From Stentor coeruleus (Eukaryota > Ciliophora > Heterotrichea > Heterotrichida > Stentoridae), in the NCBI GenBank assembly GCA_001970955.1, contig MPUH01000383.1, positions 1 through 58,908 on the forward strand: a stretch of 58,908 nucleotides of DNA, given 5' to 3'. The translations under genes were made by a program, and so were the position numbers. Positions within the stretch are counted from its first letter, which is position 1, and the number at the start of each line of letters is the position of its first letter. The notes below the pieces were generated by a model that was not told the DNA's origin, did no database searches, and saw only the letters and a list, made by a program, of their open reading frames with translations. Shown one piece after another: positions 11,076 to 21,050 of the stretch.

Positions 11076-11652
11076 ATGGACACATCAGTGGATGAGATTT
11101 TAAAAGAAAATCAAGACCTAATATGCAAAATAATATCAGAACAGAATACTTTGCCATATACTCCAGATGTCAAAAAAATGAAAGATCTTTATAGCAACAT
11201 CCTTAAACTTTCAGCCATCGCTGACAAACTTCCTGATACCCCAAATCTGTTATTCCAACACTATATACCACTATCCAGTAGTGATAAAGCTCGTATAAAT
11301 TACTATGAACGTATTCAGGAAGCTAATGCTGGAGAGTATTTCCATTTCATGATTGAAGCTGCACAAAAACACAGAAGACCTTCTCCGCCTAAAAAATCAA
11401 GGGCAGAATGTAGGTGGAAACCTGAAGAAGAAGAAAAATTCAGAACTGCATTACAGAAATATGGAGAAAAAGATCTGAAAAGCATAGCAAATTATATAGG
11501 CACAAGGACTAAAATACAAGTCAGGTCTCATTTGCAGAAATTTAAGNAAAAGCATAGCAAATTATATAGGCACAAGGACTAAAATACAAGTCAGGTCTCA
11601 TTTGCAGAAATTTAAGCTTAAACAGTCAAGCTCAACTCCAAATAATAATTAA
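11076..11652 (+). CDS. SHAQKYF-type single-repeat Myb protein (frame broken by assembly join)
   Basis: As assembled the frame breaks at the N at 11547. The 69 bases before the N are repeated after it, so 70 extra bases shift the frame. Taking those out leaves a 168-aa protein ending KFKLKQSSSTPNNN at a TAA at 11650-11652. Residues ~113-158 form one Myb/SANT repeat: RWKPEEEEKF, a spaced hydrophobic helix (LQKYGEKDLKSIANYIG), then TRTKIQVRSHLQKF, the hallmark third helix of the SHAQKYF subgroup that contacts DNA. The N-terminal ~100 residues are helical and unrecognised. Likely a nuclear DNA-binding transcription factor. The true locus should carry one copy of the repeated segment. Confidence 0.85.
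11478..11616. repeat. Assembly-join duplication around N at 11547
   Basis: Positions 11478-11546 and 11548-11616 are identical and flank a single N. One copy is needed for a sensible Myb protein. Confidence 0.9.
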
Positions 11653-11681
11653 TAATAAGCATATCAAATCCTAGTATTATT

Positions 11682-12491
11682 CTAACTATATCCTCTTTCC
11701 TTTGTATTGTCAACATATTTCCCATTGACATATGAGTTTTCAATAACCACATTAGGGTTATTTAATAGTTCATCAAACTCTGAGTCATCTTTTTTCTTAG
11801 TCTCCTCAGGTTCACCTTTAAGTTCATTAACCTCAGTCTCATACTTCTCCCTAACCTCCCACCAAATATGCATATTTGAAGGTTTTTTCCCTTTCATCGG
11901 CAAGTCCCAAACTTCCTCTTTAGCTTTTTTAATCTCAACACTCAACCTTCCTGACTTCAATTGTGTATATTTGCTATCTTCAACAATAATTTCCCCATAA
12001 TGTTCATATTCTAATAAAAGACGCACATTTTGTCCTGACCTTATACATTTTGCTGAAAAAAAGAACTTATCAGGTAAAATCTGCACATCTACATCACGAA
12101 TGTTAGAACAAGCTGAAGTTTCAAGTCTATGAGAATATTTTATATCCAAGAAAATGGCTTTAGTTGACTGGGCCCATTGGAATGCTGGGTACACGGTTTG
12201 GAATTTTGGGTTTTTTTTCTCAACAAGTGTTGTGATTTTGTCGAGGTTTTTTTTGAGTTCTCTTGGGTATGATTTAAGACTTGATGAGAATTCTTGGTTT
12301 TTGTATGTCCCTGAGAGGATAAGGGAGTAAGCGGTGTCTAGCCATCCTTGGTCTAGAGCGAGAAATATGCATTTTTCATCAATAAGCTCAGAAGATTGAG
12401 CAATTTGAACTAGGTCTGATTCTTGTATCCCGACTTCGCACTGGGCATTAGTTAGAGCAAGTGTTAGAAGGTAATAAAACATAATAGCCAT
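11682..12491 (-). CDS. Secretory-pathway CS-domain (p23-like) protein, 269 aa
   Basis: ATG at 12491; stop TAA. Residues 1-17 (MAIMFYYLLTLALTNAQ) are a good cleavable signal peptide, and there is no other membrane segment. Residues ~110-215 read as a CS/p23 beta-sandwich: FQWAQSTKAIFLDIKYSH, VQILPDKFFFSAKC, YEHYGEIIVED, then RLSVEIKKAKEEVWDL and MHIWWEVREKYETEV. CS domains normally sit in cytosolic HSP90 co-chaperones, so a signal peptide is unusual and suggests an ER-luminal or secreted co-chaperone-like protein. The C-terminal ~50 residues are acidic/Lys-rich and disordered; no KDEL-type retention signal. A similar arrangement exists in some protist p23-like proteins, but I cannot name an orthologue. 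Confidence 0.65.
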   Translation of the reverse strand: MAIMFYYLLTLALTNAQCEVGIQESDLVQIAQSSELIDEKCIFLALDQGWLDTAYSLILSGTYKNQEFSSSLKSYPRELKKNLDKITTLVEKKNPKFQTVYPAFQWAQSTKAIFLDIKYSHRLETSACSNIRDVDVQILPDKFFFSAKCIRSGQNVRLLLEYEHYGEIIVEDSKYTQLKSGRLSVEIKKAKEEVWDLPMKGKKPSNMHIWWEVREKYETEVNELKGEPEETKKKDDSEFDELLNNPNVVIENSYVNGKYVDNTKERGYS

Positions 12492-13411
12492 AACTAAAAT
12501 TATGCATATTTAGATTCTAGTTTATCATATTCAGCTAAGTTTATACTTCTGTATAGGACTTGAATGATATTATTCAAATAAAAGTATTATGTTTTATTAT
12601 TTGATTTCTGGCATTTAGCTGATATTATTTATAGTCTTTTATTTTAGTTAGTTGCTCAGCATGCCATTTATAAGATGGCTTATCTAGACTTAAAGCTACT
12701 TTGTTCATTGTTATATGCTTTTCCATAGGTCTTCTGGCTTTTTTTGTATTATTTTTGTTCTTATTTCTCCAGTTACTTTGGATTCATGATGATACTCCTT
12801 TCAGAGCAGAAGCATAGTTTTCAGTTATTTAATGTTCGTTATTTTTAGATTAGAAGAGGAATCTTGGATATAATTAGATATTTTTATAGGATTTGATTGA
12901 GGATGAATTATTAGGATCATAGACTTTATTATGAGTGATTGTTTTGATGAGGTNGAATCTTGGATATAATTAGATATTTTTATAGGATTTGATTGAGGAT
13001 GAATTATTAGGATCATAGGCTTTATTATAAGTGATTGTTTTGATGAGGTTAAGATATGGAATATGGATTAAGGTTAGATAAAAGTTAAGTTTGCTGAAGG
13101 ATTCTTTTGAATTAAGATATGTGTGTTGGAAATATATGGCCTTAGAATATAAGGTATTTGCTAATATTATTTTTTTCTTCAATAAACTATATAAGGAAGA
13201 TTATATATTTATTATATGGTATAAAGTATAGTTTTTATTCAAATAAGACTGATCCCAGTATATTAACAACAAAAATCCTAGCAGTACTAAATGCATTCAT
13301 AATATTCCATATAAAAATCCAATCTTATAATCAAAATCCTTATTTTCCATAATAACCTCTATATCTATCTATTAAACCCTAATATCTCTCAAAACCCATC
13401 ACATAAAAATC
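12492..13411. other. Intergenic region with assembly-join duplication and a coding relic
   Basis: Holds an N at 12954 whose flanks (about 12860-12953 and 12955-13049) are near-identical with at least two mismatches, and a possible relic at 12625-12822. The rest is AT-rich with nothing recognised. Short open frames across the N are produced by the duplication. Confidence 0.6.
12625..12822 (-). pseudogene. Possible relic of a small basic protein gene
   Basis: One minus-strand frame reads like coding sequence, with a single in-frame TGA and an ending MNKVALSLDKPSYKWHAEQL, then TKIKDYK and TAA. No good start and no 15-nt intron removes the stop. Either a decayed gene or a short real gene starting at an internal Met. 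Not identified. Confidence 0.25.
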
Positions 13412-14005
13412 TTAATTATCTGAAAACAGTCCCTTCCGATTCTGAAGAATGGACAAATTAACATAAGGGTTTTTACTAGCAATAGGTGTATCCGTAGCAG
13501 CTGTATTACCAATAATTCCACCAAGCCTCTCCTCAATCTCTCTCTTTTCTTTAATTTTTATAGCTCTCAAAGTTGCTGCATCCATATTCCTCGTAATTGG
13601 CACTGGTGTAAACATATAAGTATGAGCAGGGGGAAAAATAGGTAAAAAATTTGGTATGTTGTCTTTATAAACAATATCTTTGACCTTATCTTTTTCTTCT
13701 TGAACACCACTATGGAACTTAACTGATCTGGCAAAAGTAAACTCTTGGCTTTGAGTAGCACAAGAATTTATTGTATCTACTGAACATTGGATAACTTCTA
13801 ATGATGATAAAATGTCTAGTAAATTGCATTCGGTACGACCTGAATGCTCTGCTATCATTTTGGCTCTTTCACCAATTTTTTCTATGAGAAGGCGGAGGAC
13901 TTCTTCTAAAGTGTCGAGAGCTTGACTGGAAATTGAAGAAAATCCCATTACTTGACTGAGCTGGGCTACTGCAAGTTTTCCGATTTGCCTTTTGTAATCC
14001 TCCAT
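13412..14005 (-). CDS. TAF8: TAF8, TFIID subunit 8
   Basis: Single exon, ATG at 14005 (TAAATGGAGG), stop TAA, 197 aa. Residues ~5-80 form a bromodomain-associated histone fold (LAVAQLSQVMGFSSISSQAL, then LIEKIGERAKMIAEHSGRT and LLDILSSLEVI). Residues ~118-135 are the TAF8 C-terminal motif PNFLPIFPPAHTYMFTP, followed by a basic helix (LRAIKIKEKREIEERLG). In other eukaryotes TAF8 pairs with TAF10 through the histone fold and nucleates assembly of promoter-binding TFIID. Shorter than the animal protein (~310 aa) but both diagnostic parts are present. Confidence 0.92.
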   Translation of the reverse strand: MEDYKRQIGKLAVAQLSQVMGFSSISSQALDTLEEVLRLLIEKIGERAKMIAEHSGRTECNLLDILSSLEVIQCSVDTINSCATQSQEFTFARSVKFHSGVQEEKDKVKDIVYKDNIPNFLPIFPPAHTYMFTPVPITRNMDAATLRAIKIKEKREIEERLGGIIGNTAATDTPIASKNPYVNLSILQNRKGLFSDN

Positions 14006-14456
14006 TTATTAGTTATGGAAATAAGTTTAGAAAGGATGAGTATTGGCTTGGTAGATTGAAGTGCTGGAAGTTAGGAGGCTTTAGGGAATAAAGATATTTA
14101 GATTTGTGGATTTTGTTTATGTTTAGTAAGATTCATAAAGAGAAGCCAATTTAAATTTTTAAGTATTTAGCTATAATTTTAATACTAAATAAATATATTG
14201 ATTTTAGTAATTTTATTAAAAGTATTTCTTTTATATGGTAATCAAAGTATACATAGTGAATATATCAAAAGCATTATTCGATATGAAATGTTATCATTTA
14301 TAATTATATATTTTGTATTATGTTTATGCCTGAAATTCACAGATTTTTCTTAATTATCAGAACATAATCGGCTAAATTATCATAGTTAAAGACTTAAGGA
14401 TAAGGAATTTATAATGTTTTTTTGATAGGAATGAAAAGTTTGTTTATATAAAAAAA
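14006..14456. other. Intergenic region, very AT-rich
   Basis: 5' flank of TAF8 and 3' flank of the tRNA gene. No feature apart from the tRNA terminator at its right edge. Confidence 0.4.
14451..14456 (-). terminator. RNA polymerase III T6 terminator
   Basis: Six T on the minus strand directly after the tRNA discriminator base, the usual Pol III stop. Confidence 0.8.
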
Positions 14457-14537
14457 CGACACCTGTGAGATTTGAACTCACGCGGGAAATCCCAATAGCT
14501 TAGCAGGCTATCGCCTTAACCGCTCGGCCAAAGTGTC
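14457..14537 (-). tRNA. tRNA-Ser (anticodon GCT)
   Basis: Read on the minus strand this is a type II tRNA. The acceptor stem GACACTT pairs with AGGTGTC (one G-T). The D arm is GGCCGAGCGGTTAAGGC. The anticodon arm is ATAGC-CTGCTAA-GCTAT with anticodon GCT, decoding AGC/AGT. A long variable arm built on GGGA/TCCC and the T arm GTGAG-TTCAAAT-CTCAC follow. Discriminator base G, as in Ser tRNAs. The GGCCGAGCGG start of box A and GTTCAAATC in box B give the internal Pol III promoter. No intron; CCA is not encoded. Confidence 0.97.
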
Positions 14538-16129
14538 TTAAGCCCTATGAGGTTTATTTAGTATATATACCAATCATATAAGCATTGCTTAAAAACCTAT
14601 TTGTATTTTTTTTTAAATTTTCTTTTTTGAAGAAAATTCTACTATGATTTCCAGATGTGGTATGATTCTACTATCATTATATTTATTATCAGTATCGAAA
14701 TTTATTGATATGATAATTGATTTTATATAAAAGATTTATTGAGAAAAGTTATATGATAGTATAATAAACTACTAATTGAAGATTATAAAGCTATAATTTA
14801 TGAATGGTAAATAAGGAATATTTAGGTTTTTGATATGATATAAGAGGGTTTTATTATTAGTAACTAAGAATACTTATATAGAAATTTTTATGATATTTGA
14901 TAAGATATTACAATTTATATATTTTAAATATATGAGACTATATTAAAAGTTTTTTAAACAAAGATTCTGGGTTCATTAAAATTTAAGTAGAGAGAATATG
15001 CTTTAAAAATTTTAGCAGTTAATATAGAAAATATTAGCGTTTTATATAAGAAATAAAATTGCTAACTTTTTTTTTCAATGCTTATTTTGATTAAAGTATA
15101 TATAAATTTCACCTTAAAGTATTATATAATTGTTTTTTGTACTATTATAATTTAGATGAATCAGCAAATATTTTTAACACAAATATCAAAATGTGATGTT
15201 TTAAATATATAGTTTATAAAGTCTTCAAAGAGTAAAATCTATTTTTAGTAGAAATAGTTCTTTTAGGACTTTTAATCTTATTTCAACTCATTACAGATTA
15301 CAAAAAACTCACTTTTCAATCGTATAAAAAAACACAGTACTTAAAAATATATTGCAAGAACTTAATATAAACTCAAATGCCATAAGTAATCATCCAAAAA
15401 AAATAAGTGAATTTATAAAAGCATAATTAAATTAAATATGCATTTTATATAAAATATGAGTAAAATCAACTAATCTACGAACTTACATTGCAAAAGACCA
15501 AAATAAAGCCTATTCAAGTTTTCTTACTTACACAGAACATAGAAAAGGAAAAGTTAATAATAATTATTACTTTATATTAAAAAAAATATCTAGAATTCTC
15601 TTAAGAAAAATTAGCAACTATTTCGATATAATATACTATTATTATTATCTTTAAATTAAAATATCATCAAAAGTAAACTAAACACCTTTAATATCTACTT
15701 CCCTATTATCTACTATCAAATTTTATGTTTAACCCAATAAGTGATGTATGATTTCACTACATTAAAAAAAAATGTTTATTTTTTATTCACTTACCATACT
15801 AAACTATACTCCTTTATAATATATACTATTTCCCATTTAATATACACTTATCCAAGCTTTTATATTATATATCTTTTAATAGCAGGGTTATTTATATTAT
15901 TAATCCTATTAGAAATCATCATATTATGCTCTATAAAGCTTTAAACCTAATGAGCTAAAAAAAACTCACGATTATGAATTTTAACAATAACTAAAGTAAT
16001 CTAAATAAATATTATAATAATAATACCGTTTTACAGAGTTTATCCAAAAAAAATTTAAATTTATCATTGCCGATTGTATAAAATTGTATGCTATGCAAAA
16101 TGTAATTTCATCCTTTAATAATAAGCTAA
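14538..16129. other. 1.6-kb gene desert
   Basis: Extremely AT-rich, dense in TATA and T/A runs, stop-laden in all frames apart from one low-complexity 67-codon frame that I do not accept. No RNA gene or repeat recognised. Confidence 0.5.
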
Positions 16130-16321
16130 ATGGAGTCACCAAAAGTAGCTGCTATTGAACACCCCTTTGTAAGTAGAGTTAAAAGCATGTACAACCGACC
16201 GTGCAGCCCTTCAATAACAGTAAGAGATCCTATACAGCCTTCACATGGATATCTTAGAAAAATTTCCCACTCTCAGTCTATCATCAAAACCACTTTAGAA
16301 CATCAAAAACATACTGCTTAA
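16130..16321 (+). CDS. EHPxV family small protein, member 1 (63 aa)
   Basis: ATG in the context GCTAAATGG, stop TAA. Sequence begins MESPKVAAIEHPFVSRVKSM and continues with CSPSITVRDPIQPSHGYLRK. Two further genes at 18274-18450 and 19372-19545 on the other strand encode proteins with the same order of features: Met plus acidic residue, [IL]-E-H-P-[FL]-V, a basic helix, SP, [KR]-D, QP, G. Shared sequence over the first ~40 residues with divergent tails is what one expects of real paralogous genes, not chance frames. No signal peptide, membrane helix or known domain. Likely a short basic adaptor or a disordered peptide; function unknown. Confidence 0.72.
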   Translation: MESPKVAAIEHPFVSRVKSMYNRPCSPSITVRDPIQPSHGYLRKISHSQSIIKTTLEHQKHTA

Positions 16322-16346
16322 GATATTGACTATACTAATATTAATG

Positions 16347-16432
16347 CTTTATCATATCCTTAAGGGTACATTATAATTAGGTATTAGGACTTTATCATAT
16401 CCTTAAGGGTACATTATAATTAGGTATTAGGA
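16347..16432. repeat. Tandem direct repeat, two copies of 43 bp
   Basis: The 43-base unit starting CTTTATCATATCCTTAAGGG occurs twice head to tail, just downstream of the small-protein gene. No N between them; it may be an assembly overlap or a real duplication. Confidence 0.85.
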
Positions 16433-18273
16433 CTTTGATTTATTTCTACTAGTAACTAATGAGCATTAGCTTCTTATCAAATCCTTCTTGTTTTAGGTAA
16501 GGCTATTACAATCCAAAAAATCTTGAGAAGGAATGTGCCAACATGACGATGCTGTTTGGTTTATCCTCTAGACTGAAATCCTTCGAAATAAAGGAGCCTT
16601 TTAGAGGTCATTTAGAAATAATAAAACCATATTATTGTTGAATATACTAAATAACTCTTAAATACTTAATTATATCTTATTGAAGCTTGAATATTATGTG
16701 CTAATATTCACCAAATAAAGTTTGAAGTAATTTCTGGTTGTAAAAGATAATCAAGTGAGCAATAAGAGCTTTTGAAAGGAAAATTCGTATAAAACATTAA
16801 ATAACGTTTAAATTTTATAATATAAGTAAACAATTTGTATTAGATTATGAATGATATAATAAGTGAAGACTAAAGGGTTTTGATGTTTTTTTTACTTATC
16901 CTGGTTTAATTAGATTTTAATAATGAGTTAGTGCTTCTCAAAGTACTTTTAAGCTATAAGTTAATGATTTAATAGCATTCTATGCAAATTAGTTTGAGGA
17001 TAATGTATTAATCTTATAAAGTAATGCATTTATATATATATTCTCGATAAGATTCTGATTTATAAGAATAAAGTAAGTGTTAACAAAGGAAGAAATCAAT
17101 TTATTTATAGTGAAATATTAGACACGAAAGGACAACATTATAAATAACTATAAAAATAGTCCATAACCTTTTCTGAGTAAGTATGATTGAATTATTCATA
17201 GCTAATCTATATGAAGGTGCACTAGAAAAATATGCATAAGTTTATATGTGACCTCAGAAATCAAAATTGTATTATATCTGTTAGGAGATATCAGTGACCT
17301 TATATTCATAATTACTACAAAATCATGCTTAATCTTATTTGAATAATTTAGTTTTTATGTCTAACTAAGCACATTATTAATAAAATAAAAATTTATCATT
17401 GCTTTCACATCATAAATTACATACTTAAATATACTTTATTATTTCAAGATTATCTACACTAATATTATATAAGCTTTTGCATATGATATATTATATCTTT
17501 TATACAGTTTTAGGGATTCATTTATAATATACGAAAAATAAGCATACTGTCAAGAGTACAAAGATTTATGTATGAAATAAAATTAGATAGCCAATTATGT
17601 GCTAGTAATTTTGATATAAACTGCTATTAATTAGAATTTTTGATGTTGATGTGTCTATATAAGAATCATAATTTGAATTAAAGTCAGCATATTTTTCAAC
17701 AGTTCATAAAGAAAACTTGGCATATCAAATAATAAGCTAGATTGTACAAAAAAGCCCTATATGAGCATTATAAATCCTTTTAAAAAACATACCCGATTCT
17801 AAAAACTTTGCTTTCATATAAATTTTTGCCGAAACTACAAAAATTTGTATATAGCTTTATTACTTCAAAAATACACAACTACTTCAAGCCTTCTCATATT
17901 AGTCCTAAAACTATATTATATATTTAAGTTATAGTTTTATTTCTGTATTGTATTTCACTACCTAGTTTAATTTTTCCATTTATCTTCCTTAAACCATGAT
18001 GTTATTATTACATGACCAAATTGTTTTTCCTAGAAATAACGGAATTCTTTAACCAGATGATGTAATGCATTTAGATGCTAAGAAAGAGTAGTTGTGACCT
18101 TAAGGGTTAAAAAATTATTGTTACAAGAAGATGGTAACCAGCTAGCCCTAGACTATAGAGTTTGGCTATTAAATAACAATGACTTATTTTAAGGCCCTTA
18201 AATTACTTAATTCCAGTTACTCATAAACAATTCTTAGTATATGTAAGATTTTAAATCAAATCTCATTAACTAG
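16433..18273. other. 1.8-kb gene desert with short coding-like islands
   Basis: Mostly very AT-rich. Two less AT-rich islands read like coding sequence: about 16499-16641 on the plus strand (a ~44-codon frame containing MTMLFGLSSRLKSFEIKEPF) and about 18085-18200 (a frame containing LLLQEDGNQLALDYRVWLL). Neither has a start, a partner exon or a recognisable family, so they look like relics of lost genes. Confidence 0.4.
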
Positions 18274-18450
18274 TTAATTTAAATTATTTGACTGTAGGTA
18301 GAGTTTTTTAAATTTTTCATGCAGGCGTAGGTTTCCTTGTGAGGGCTGGAACACATCTTTTATTAACAAAACTGGACTTGCTGAGCGATCTAGCATCTTC
18401 TTAGCTCTAGTGACAAAAGGATGCTCTAATGCAAATCTCTGAGTTTCCAT
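18274..18450 (-). CDS. EHPxV family small protein, member 2 (58 aa)
   Basis: ATG at 18450 (context TATAAATGG), stop TAA at 18274-18276, 58 codons. It reads METQRFALEHPFVTRAKKML, then DRSASPVLLIKD, VFQPSQGNLR and a basic tail. It aligns with members 1 and 3 at EHPFV, the following basic helix, the SP pair, KD, QP and G. A single-N assembly join with duplicated flanks lies at 18489, and its outer copy repeats a piece of the 5' end. Conservation among three copies supports translation; function unknown. Confidence 0.72.
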   Translation of the reverse strand: METQRFALEHPFVTRAKKMLDRSASPVLLIKDVFQPSQGNLRLHEKFKKLYLQSNNLN

Positions 18451-18535
18451 TTATATAATTCAACTATTCATTGAATTTAGCTTAAGGCNGTTTCCATTTA
18501 TATAATTCAACTATTCATTGAATTTAGCTTAAGGC
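18443..18535. repeat. Assembly-join duplication around N at 18489
   Basis: Positions 18443-18488 and 18490-18535 are the same 46 bases either side of one N. It overlaps the start of the small-protein gene but does not alter its frame. Confidence 0.85.
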
Positions 18536-19371
18536 CATATAAACACTATCAACTATAAGCAGAAAAAAATCCCAATTAAAGGTATTTTAAAATTTTTGGG
18601 AATTATATAAAATATATATGAAATAAGAATAGAAACCTACAAAAATTTTTAACCTGAAAGTGTCAAAATAATTTTTAAGGCAATTAAAAGATATCTTATT
18701 ATATAGTAATATTTACTTTAGGATGATACTTAGTATAAATATTTAGGAATTTTTATAAGATCTTTAATAGCACCAATAAGATTTAATTTTTTTCTTATCT
18801 ACATGAAAGCTACGATAAAGTATAAGCAAATTTCTATAAAAATAATATAGTTTATAGTAATAACTTGATTAGAAATATGGGTTAATTTCAAAATTGTGAT
18901 AAATCAAAAATAAGTTTCTAAGACTCCTTGTATAAACTCACAGTAAAAAATAAAAAATTCAATATATCATTATATTAACTTTGTGACTTAGTTTTATACA
19001 TATGCATAATAGCACTAATTAGCTGTTTTACATAATATTTTGACGTCAAAAGCACACTAATCTAATCCTGACTGCATTCAAATAGTAATCCATTATGTAT
19101 TCTTTATAATATTCAAGTTCAACTTTATCTAGTCCAAAAACACATAATCATAATTCATTATAAAATCTAAATGCACTTAAAAACTTAGTTTATTTTCAAA
19201 TAATTTATGTAAATCATAAACTCCATAGTTTTAACTTAAACAATATTCGAGAAAAATTCTAATACTCATAAAGTCTTTGAATTCTTAAAGACTAAATGTT
19301 CTAAAAAATTTATACAAAAATTATAATCGTTTCAACAGAGTTTATCTAGAGAATATTTATATCTTTTAAAA
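18536..19371. other. AT-rich gene desert
   Basis: No coding-like frame, RNA gene or repeat recognised. Confidence 0.45.
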
Positions 19372-19545
19372 TTAAATATCAAAATTGTTGTTCTTAACGC
19401 TGTTTCTGAAAGGGTTTTTACAAATATACCCAGAAAGAGGCTGCTCTTTGTCTTTACTTTTCATAACAGGCGAAATAGGCATAAGAAGTCTTGATCTGGC
19501 TTTTATCACTAGAGGGTGTTCAATTTTGAATTCTTGTAAATCCAT
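19372..19545 (-). CDS. EHPxV family small protein, member 3 (57 aa)
   Basis: ATG at 19545 (TATAAATGG), stop TAA at 19372-19374. It reads MDLQEFKIEHPLVIKARSRL, then PISPVMKSKDKEQPLSGYIC and a basic, Asn-rich tail. The conserved positions of the family (EHPxV, basic helix, ISP/ASP, KD, QP, G-Y) are all present. Members 2 and 3 lie on the same strand 0.9 kb apart and share the leader TATATAAATGGA, which suggests local duplication. It overlaps a longer plus-strand open frame that has no support. Confidence 0.7.
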   Translation of the reverse strand: MDLQEFKIEHPLVIKARSRLLMPISPVMKSKDKEQPLSGYICKNPFRNSVKNNNFDI

Positions 19546-20003
19546 TTATATAATTATTATGTTGATGTTTACTGACATTAAACTATTTCGATTTGATAAT
19601 ATTTCATATTGGTTTATGAGATGAACAGAAAATATAAAAACTCCTTTGAATAAGTGACTGAAAGATATAGTAAAGGATAAAAAAATGAAGGAATTAGAAT
19701 GTAATCGCCTGATTTTCAATAGGAATTTATAAGAATTCTATGAAGCAACTATGAAGAATTTTCATGATTTCTCTGAATACATATAGATTTAGTTTTTAGC
19801 TTGCTGTCTATATAAATTAAATATAATCATACTAGAAAATATATAAAGTCTTTTCTTAGAGTACCATATTATTAGAAAACGCTTTAACTAAAAACCAATA
19901 CAAAAAGCTATCAAAATTCCATAAATTTTACAAAACTTTTGCATGACTTGTAAATTTTATTTTCAAAATGCTTAATTACACATTTAAGCCTCTTCATTGA
20001 CAG
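19546..20003. other. AT-rich intergenic spacer
   Basis: No gene or repeat recognised. Confidence 0.4.
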
Positions 20004-20507
20004 TCAATGAACTTCTGATATTATTGTAAATAATTTCTCATGATTTTGATCTGTAATTAAATGAAGTGTATCTTTCAATCTTGCTAATTGCTTAAACCTT
20101 TGAGTCTTAGCTTTTAGTTTACTACTTAAATCCTCAAGAATAGGTCTGAAATTTTTAGCATGATGCATTTTTTGTATATTATTCGCTAATAAAGAATGAA
20201 TCCAGTTTAAAGATGAGAAAGTTGAGTATGCCCAATAACGAGATGCAAGAAAATGCAGCAAATGCAATAAGTGTAAAAAATGACAATTCTTTAGGTAGAG
20301 AAGTGTTTTCGATACACCAGTCTAATAAATTAGCATCATTTTTTTCTAATGCTTGGATAAGTAAAAGAGCTACTTTCTTCAGTCCTTTGCAATACTGATG
20401 GCCTATGGTTTTAAAGTCTTCCGTCTTGAATACTCGCTGCCATATTGCTTAAGTATTGGATTTTCATTAGATGAAAATAAGAGGAGATTATGAGTATGAG
20501 GATTGAA
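20004..20507 (-). pseudogene. Broken Utp12-domain fragment (UTP5/WDR43-like)
   Basis: Three overlapping minus-strand frames together read as the C-terminal Utp12 domain of a U3 snoRNP WD-repeat protein: CKGLKKVALLLIQALEKNDA, LLDWCIENTSLPKELSF, then SSLNWIHSLLAN and PILEDLSSKLKAKTQRFKQL with ARLKDTLHLITDQNHEKL. WDR43/UTP5 ends in the same pattern. The frame changes twice, at an A-run near 20410 and at a T6 run near 20280, and only ~30 codons remain upstream of the domain before a TAA, so the WD40 propeller is absent. No 15-nt GT-AG intron explains either shift. It is either a truncated, decaying copy or a small gene with two sequencing indels; the missing N-terminus favours decay. Confidence 0.55.
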
Positions 20508-21050
20508 TTATAAGGCAGATCGATGAGATCATAGATTTAAAAAATATATAAAATATAGAAAGAGATGAAAAAGTAATAGGTTCATATACTTTTTGGATTT
20601 TAATAATTGTATATACCTTACTTGTTTTGTTCGCAGTTAGAAGCCCACAACATATTTTATAATAATTTAATTAGGAGAATTTAGAAATTATGAAGCTATA
20701 TTAGATATCACCAAAAAATAGATAAAAAAAGTTTTATGAATAAAGCATTTCCCCATATTTATATATCAATGCTTCCAAAAACCATATATATAAAACTATA
20801 TTCATTTAACTATTCTCATACATATACCAAATTATTTTTTTACCCTGGATAAAATTAGTTATATCTTAAACATTCTAAGCATTTAAATATCTCCAAATTT
20901 ATAGTTTAATGCTTTAGGAAATTTTTACTTCGGAAAATATTCAATTCTTAAAACTACCATCCCATTTTTCTAAAACTCTATCATATATATTCTATTACTA
21001 TTTATACAAACTCATGATAAACAAATTTGATTTGAAAAGTAAATTTAATT
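20508..21050. other. AT-rich intergenic spacer
   Basis: No gene, RNA or repeat recognised. Confidence 0.4.

Noticed and set aside
12825..13352. Several 60-70 codon frames around the N at 12954
   Set aside because: Produced by the duplicated AT-rich flanks of an assembly join.
15741..15944. 67-codon plus-strand frame in the gene desert
   Set aside because: Low-complexity Ile/Tyr/Leu composition expected from AT-rich DNA; no start context, homologue or partner exon.
19385..19624. 79-codon plus-strand frame
   Set aside because: Antisense to member 3 of the EHPxV family, which has paralogue support.
20213..20398. 61-codon plus-strand frame
   Set aside because: Antisense to the Utp12-domain fragment.
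20280..20470. A 16-nt intron (GTATTCAAGACGGAAG) in the Utp12 fragment
   Set aside because: Wrong length, no TAG-type end and it does not give the right frame; a homopolymer indel explains the data better.
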